This document shows, in pieces, positions 58,655-64,000 of a stretch of 64,000 nt of DNA. Source of the DNA: Topomyia yanbarensis (lineage: Eukaryota; Arthropoda; Insecta; Diptera; Culicidae); assembly GCF_030247195.1 (NCBI RefSeq), contig NC_080672.1, forward strand, positions 305,009,115 to 305,073,114, written 5' to 3'. Made by a program: the position numbers and the translations under genes. Position 1 is the stretch's first letter. Each line of letters begins with the position of its first letter. The notes under the pieces were generated by a model, which did no database searches, was not told the DNA's origin, and saw nothing but the letters and a program-made list of their open reading frames with translations.

Positions 58655-60740
58655 TGTAGATCTGCAAAAAAAGACTGATGAAGGTTTTTGTTTAGTTTGA
58701 GGCTGGTCCGGTTTCAGATATCAGTGGTGTGCAAATACACTCCAAACTGATAAGTGCAATCGTTGATAACGTATCGAATTACGAAATGTGTAAGTTGGAA
58801 GCTCTGCTGGGAGCCCGACAGACAGCGCGTTTGTAATATGTGCAATGTATTCACCTATCGCACTGTCCTCTAACCTTGTTATCTAAGATTGATTGCCGTA
58901 ACCTGATATCACTTCATCTGATTTTATCTTGAATAGTAAAAAAGCAAAGACTTGGCATTACATTCTGTTGCGGAGCTTAACCTTCTTTTTCGACAGACTT
59001 CGCAATCGATTCCGACTGTACAGATCGATACTACGATCCTTTCTTGAATTATAATTTTATGACGTTATTTATGAAATGGTACATAGGAGTTAATAAAAAT
59101 CCAATTTAGCGTCATGATTGTCACTAGATACTCTTCACACGCAGGCTATCGGAGACAATAATAGTTAAACTGGCAACTATGAACATTACTACATGCAGAC
59201 TAGCATCACGGAAGATCGCATATATTTTTGCTGATAACTCACCTACTTATTGAAAGGATTATGATTCCTTAGACTGTGCCATAGGTGTTGTTCATAGGAT
59301 ACATCGTCTGTGTTTATACACAGAAGACTAAAAGCTATTTGAAAATGATCCTTTCTTATTGTAAGATGATGGGATTAATTGTAACCAAAAAATGTCAGAA
59401 AATATATTAGCCATTCATTATGGCACTGGGTTGAATAGTTTTAGAAGCTATAGACGAATTCGGCTTCAGTTTCTTCTATTCGAAATGTGTGATTCAAAAT
59501 GTATTATCTTATCACAACACATGGGCGTAAAATGCAGCAAAAAAAAAAACAGGAACAACGCGCGAAGAATAATCGCACAAGCCGTTACCATCCTGAAGGT
59601 GACACTTGCTTGCCTACTGCTCTCGATTTCATTGCCAGGCTGATTCTGCGATAATTAGGAACTGAAGACAAAAATATAAAAATAATCACCTGCGTCACTT
59701 TGCAGCACTCGATCACGTTAGTCAACCGTTGCGTTGTCATAATAAAATCTCGATGTGTTGTGGTCGAAGACAACACACTATAATGTGGAGTTCTTGATGG
59801 GCAGATTTATTTATGTCACGTGAAATCAGTAGGAAGAAGTTATTTTATTGTTGGACGTTGAGTTTTAGATATATTTTTTTGATTCCTACTTTTTCACGTA
59901 TACATAAGAGCAAAAAATTTGAACGCCTATTTATGGCCTCGAACACATTTGTCTCATTCAGTGGATTAGGAATGATTTTCGTTGCTAAGTTCTCCGTATA
60001 TTGTGCCATATACTTTATACTAATTATGCTGAACTCAGCAGATTAAAAACAGCAATTAGGGCGGCTTTCCCGAATAAATAAAAACCAAACCATTACAGTT
60101 ACATTACGTATCACATATTAACCTAGTAACTATAATGGTTATCGTTTGTCCATACCATAATGATTGAAGAATTGGAATATTTAGGCCTAGCTTAGCCTAG
60201 TTGACCGCCCGTGAGTTTCCCGTGATTGATCAAAGCCTGTTGAAATTGCATATTGAACCAATTGTATGATATTTGGGAGTAGTACATCGTACTCAACGTG
60301 CAACCTAAAGAGATTAAGATTATAGTATGATCAATAACGTAGATGGCCACGCCCATGCAGGTCAATTTTGGGATAGGAATGAACGTTAGTTAAACACTTG
60401 TGACTATAAACTTCTGCCCTCATGTGTTTTTCTATTCTACTTCATTAGTCTTTTTCTTTTGTGCATCTATTAGTTTTCTTTTCCATTATTGATGTATACC
60501 AAAATAGTATCGGTCAATTTATACACTTCTAATCAAGTTCTTTGCATCTTTTTTCTTTATTCGGCATATTATGATTCCTTTTGTTGGTATATCTCCACTA
60601 TACGCTCTCTATACTCCTATAGATACAAACGCTCGTGGCTTTCGCGATAACACAAACCTGACCGCAAACGCGACCATGCAATTGCAATAATCCACACATA
60701 CTTACGCCCGCGATTTCACCTACATGAAAAAAACCCTGGT
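58655..60740. other. Upstream flank of the dehydrogenase
   Basis: No further gene recognised. It should contain the promoter and a possible 5' UTR exon. A segment at 59440-59552 recurs at 60983-61100 (GAAGCTATAGACGARTTC, GTGATTCAAAATGTATTATC, ACATGGGCGTAAAATGCA), so the 1.4 kb between lies between direct repeats. Confidence 0.5.
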
Positions 60741-60950
60741 AGTTAAGTAAATGTAGCATTTTTAAACTTCCAAACGCGGTCTCAAACATTAACCCACCAC
60801 TCGCGCGATCATGAAACGGTCACGTCCGGAAGTTTTACCTCGGTCCTAGCAGTCTGGACCAATAAAAAACAGTGACGCTCATATTCACTAAACAACACGT
60901 TCCATGGTGACATGACCTGGAACTCTAGTGATATGGGAAACGGACTTTCT
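60590..60950 (+). repeat. Unit related to the poly(A) retroposon
   Basis: The words CAAACGCGGTCTCAAAC, GCGATCATGAAACGGTCACG, CGGAAGTTTTACCTCGGTCC and GACATGACCTGGAACTC follow in the same order as in the units at 27300-28330. A single unit plus part of a second, without a poly(A) tail. The family is therefore interspersed. Confidence 0.7.
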
Positions 60951-61524
60951 TCTTCCACCTGTACCATACACTAAAAATTAAGCAGTTTTTGAAGCTATAG
61001 ACGAGTTCTGCTTCACCTCCTTCTATTCGAATGTGTGATTCAAAATGTATTATCTTATTACGATACATGGGCGTAAAATGCATCAAAAAACAAAAAAACT
61101 AGGGGTGGGTAATGTCCGGGACATAACCGCGGGTTGACGTAGGACTATTCGTTGACGTATCATATTATTAAAATTCTGATTGAATCTCTTTTAAATGGCT
61201 AAATTTACATCTTAAGTTCGATTCTCCGATTTGAGCGAAATTTTCCTTATTTCTCGTTTCCCTCAAATTTTTAACTTTTAACTTAAATATCGACCCGAAT
61301 CGAAATCGTTTTTAATTGCATACAAAATTTTAATTTGACGTTTAACGTTTGAGTTGAGAAAAAAATGAACGCCTACCGCGTTGCAAAAATTGAAACTGAA
61401 GGGACAGTTTGTCACATTTGACACGACTGAAAATTTATCAAAATTGACACTGGACGGGCGGCTTGTCAAGTGGGGGTGCGTATTTGGGAACGCAGCCACC
61501 AACAAAAAGCTGAACTACGGTATA

Positions 61525-63600
61525 GGGGAACGCGGGGTAAGTCCGACATCTTAGGCGCAATAATTTTTCTAAAATTCCACAAAGCTCCTACAATTGTATA
61601 TTCTGTGCATAATCCTTGTTTAGGTGGTTCTTAACAAAATATATATTTTTCAGCATTTCAAAAAATTGAATTTATTAAAAATTATTGGTTGCCAAAAATG
61701 GAGAAAATTGACATTTTAAAAACGCTGCGGGTAAGACCGACACCCCAAAGGGGCAAGAAGGCCCCTTTTGAATTTTCTTTTTGTCCAAATTTTTCCATGA
61801 AAAATGTATTGATAAAGTTCAATTATGTGTATATGAGTATGTGTGATGCAAACGAATGCTTTCTGTAGTTTCATCGCGTAGCAAGAGGAAGAGCAATGGA
61901 ATGCGTGGTGTATATAAATAATGTTTAACGCATGGTTTATATTATGGTACGGGTTTTCTCAAGTAATTCTTTCGAGCTTTATTGCCACTTGTATAACGAT
62001 TCTAACGAGGAAGAGCTGTTCTGCAAGCAGATCGTATACGCTGTTACTAGGACTCATTCACTTAGAAGTGACGCACGCTTCGTAGTAAACTATCCAGTTC
62101 GTGTTGTGATTTTTCGGAACACTGTTGATCAACAATCCGACGGTCAATGAAAATTTTTCATGAATATCATTTCAAAATCTCATATTCGATTATACTTTTC
62201 GTTTCGTTTTGTAATATAACTATGAATCACGTTCAATTTAATTCTTAATTTTTCGTCGGCTCGAGACAAATAAATGCAAAAAAGCATAGTTTCCGTGTAT
62301 TTCAATTATTAAAATCACGTAATTATAGTATAATTGAACACAAGAAATATACTGAGTCGTTTGTATCGAATCAAAAACGTACCCAATCATCTAAACACCG
62401 TGTCGGTCTTACCCCACCCAAAAACTGTCGGTCTTACCCCAACGGCGCACATTTTTGTTAAATGCTCAATTTACAGTATTGAAATACTCAAACTTAACTT
62501 CAATACACACAAATAACGATATGGAGAGTAGAATAGAACGTGTGTGAACCATGGGGAGTTGTGAACTCCGCCAATTCCCGCTAAGCTATAAATGATAAAA
62601 ATGTGGTAACTACTGTTAAATGTTTCTACTGTCATGACGTCACTTGCTCATTAGCAAATGTTGCATTAACTCTTGTTTAGGTAACTAGCGACTAAATATA
62701 CCAACAAAAAAGTTTTTTACTCGGTTTTATTTGTGGTATGTGGAGTCCCGTTATGTAACTGATTTCAAAGTAAATTAGTGCAAAACATTCCTTGGCTTTC
62801 ATCAGCAAAAAAAAATTGGAAGAACCTTTAGTGTGTCAATGGAGATACGTTTTTTTCGAAGATATGTAAAGTGGGGAGTTTTGAACCACCCTTAGTGGGG
62901 AGTTGTGAACTGTACATTTCAGTGGGTTATAGTATTTTTTTAAGTAGAACAGTATCATAATTCGTAATAATTCATACATTTCAGTGGATAATAGATTTTT
63001 TTTCAAAGAACAGTATCGTAATTCGAAAATCAGGGATGAATCATACATATTATGATATAAAAATGTTCAATATTATGAGAAGAACAAGATTCTGCCACAA
63101 TTTTAATTTCCCCGTGCCACAACCGCGAATTCAAGTGGCTTGGCGCGAATCATGTTGTCGCCGACTCATTGGGAATCAGATCATTTTTCCATCTCATCTT
63201 AAGTTTAGAAATATCTTAAAATTTATCTATAGAAGCCCTAATAAAAGTAAATCACAAAAATATTTCATCTCTTCTACTTTTTGCGATGGTTCACAACTCC
63301 CCACCAAACTAAAAATGCCGATTCCCCGCATTTTGTCATATCTCAAACAAGACAATGATTTTTTTGAATTGCTTCCGCCTGCGGATGTATTAAGGTGTCC
63401 GTAACAAATACCAGGTCTAAAATTAAAAATCGACCAATATTTATGGTAGTTATGCTCCGAAAACAAAACTATGTTCACAACTCCCCACCGTCCTCTACTA
63501 ATAATATCCTGTCATTATTGTATGATTTAAAATTTGATATCTGGAAAAAGTCGTGGGGTGTCGAGCTTACCCAGGGTGTCGTGCTTGCCCTCAGTTCGCC
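61525..63600. mobile_element. Element with inverted GGGTAAGACCGACA words
   Basis: Left motifs at 61535 (GGGGTAAGTCCGAC) and 61730 (CGGGTAAGACCGACACC); right motifs inverted at 62400, 62429, 63551 and 63566. The ends read GGGGAACGCGGGGTAAG at the left and GGCGAACTGAGGGCAAG at the right (reverse complement), bordered by TA (61523-61524 and 63601-63602). Element F (62531-63495) is nested inside. No coding sequence seen. The ends are similar but not identical, so the borders are probable rather than certain. Confidence 0.55.
62531..63495. mobile_element. Element with inverted GTGGGGAGTTGTGAAC words
   Basis: The left side has ATGGGGAGTTGTGAAC (62553), GTGGGGAGTTTTGAAC (62871) and GTGGGGAGTTGTGAAC (62896); the right side has GTTCACAACTCCCCAC at 63288 and 63475, inverted. 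TA lies at the likely borders (62529-62530 and 63496-63497). The core has no coding sequence; a + frame at 63036-63404 has no known motif. Confidence 0.55.
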
Positions 63601-63950
63601 TACTCAGTTGCAAAAGCAACACAGAAGTCTACTCTTCTGATCCAACCAGCAAAAGTACGCAGGCTGCTCTGCTTGGCAAACATATGCAGAACGATTGACT
63701 CCGCATTGACGGCTGTGTTAGGGAAGCACATGCTCACATGAGAAATATTTCAGTTCTTCCATGGGAATCAAAAATACAACTTTCAATTAAATGTTCAGTT
63801 ATACAACTGGTAAAAAATCTGAAATAACTCCGAAGTGGAGTCGCGGAACCCCGGTTGTCATAGATATTAGTCACCTATCTTTTTAGCTCTAATGAAGCAA
63901 ACAAACAGCATATATATCTTTCAATTCAATTCTTTACCAGGATTTATTTT
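63601..63950. other. Spacer before the histone 3' end
   Basis: No gene called. A + frame 63553-63741 continues out of the array element and lacks known motifs. On minus this is the region downstream of the histone processing site. Confidence 0.4.
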
Positions 63951-63970
63951 GGTGGCCCTGAAAAGGGCCG
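63925..63970 (-). promoter_or_regulatory. Histone mRNA 3' stem-loop and downstream element
   Basis: On minus, GGCCCTTTTCAGGGCC (63969-63954) is a perfect 6-bp stem with a TTTC loop, followed at once by ACCA: the processing signal of replication-dependent histone mRNAs, bound by SLBP. Purine-rich GAAAGA and AAAGAATTG words about 20-35 bases further on (63935-63915) fit the histone downstream element read by U7 snRNA. The coding region lies at or beyond 64000; the 30 bases left do not show which histone it is. Confidence 0.85.
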
Positions 63971-64000
63971 GTGGTGGTGTGTGGGTATCATTCGGCGACG

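Noticed and set aside
63553..63741. Small + frame as a histone gene
   Set aside because: No histone-fold sequence is seen and the stem-loop is on the other strand, so the gene must lie beyond the window.

Overview
The window is eukaryotic nuclear DNA from an insect, most likely a culicine-type mosquito. The grounds are spliceosomal introns with GT-AG borders, AT-rich intergenic DNA packed with transposable elements (TEs), and a set of families I associate with mosquito genomes: a Loa/Lian-like non-LTR element with an RNase H domain, BEL/Pao and Ty3/gypsy LTR elements, R1-type non-LTR fragments, Tc1-like and hAT-like DNA transposons and many MITEs (short non-autonomous DNA elements). No database search was possible, so the species is not claimed.

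Host genes are few. (1) A VRK-family serine/threonine kinase, the probable orthologue of Drosophila ball/NHK-1, lies on + at 19299-23145 in five exons, with a long acidic/basic tail and an AT-hook. (2) A malate/L-lactate dehydrogenase of the LDH2/MDH2 oxidoreductase family lies on - in four coding exons (58615-58258, 50028-49814, 49759-49403, 49345-49187). Its 8.2 kb first intron carries a degraded BEL/Pao element and an R1-type ORF1. (3) At the right edge, 63954-63969 on - is a perfect replication-dependent histone mRNA 3' stem-loop, so a histone gene should begin just beyond the window.

Layout. 1.7-3.5 kb: an element with inverted arrays of a TTTGGCATAA motif, containing a long (TA)n tract. 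3.5-15 kb: one hAT-like host repeat broken up by nested insertions. They are a 976-bp MITE (8-bp TSD, target-site duplication), a Tc1-like element with IR/DR ends, and a TA MITE that itself holds an hAT-type foldback element and a nearly intact Loa-like retrotransposon, which in turn holds a 741-bp MITE. A second copy of the host repeat (about 17.0-18.1 kb) lets most of this be unpicked to the base. 15-16.9 kb: an element with inverted arrays of TTTCCCGGAA. 19.3-23.1 kb: the kinase. 24-31 kb: R1-type, Ty3/gypsy and Loa fragments, a poly(A)-tailed retroposon of unknown type and a TTAA foldback. 34.5-35.6 kb: a second Tc1 relic. 36-41 kb: diverged repeats and MITEs. 41.9-46.1 kb: a Ty3/gypsy element hit by two MITEs. 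46-46.5 kb: a relic of a transposon-associated protein. 49-58.6 kb: the dehydrogenase. 61.5-63.6 kb: two nested motif-array elements.

The most interesting pattern is that at least five sequence-unrelated families (motifs TTTGGCATAA, TTTCCCGGAA, TTTACGCGG, GGGTAAGACCGACA and GTGGGGAGTTGTGAAC) share one design: a short motif repeated at each end, pointing inward from both sides, with TA at the outer border and no recognisable coding sequence. This may be a class of non-autonomous elements with arrayed transposase-binding sites. Close to it in interest are the base-exact nested history, including a 116-bp TSD around the Loa-like element, and the unknown retroposon.
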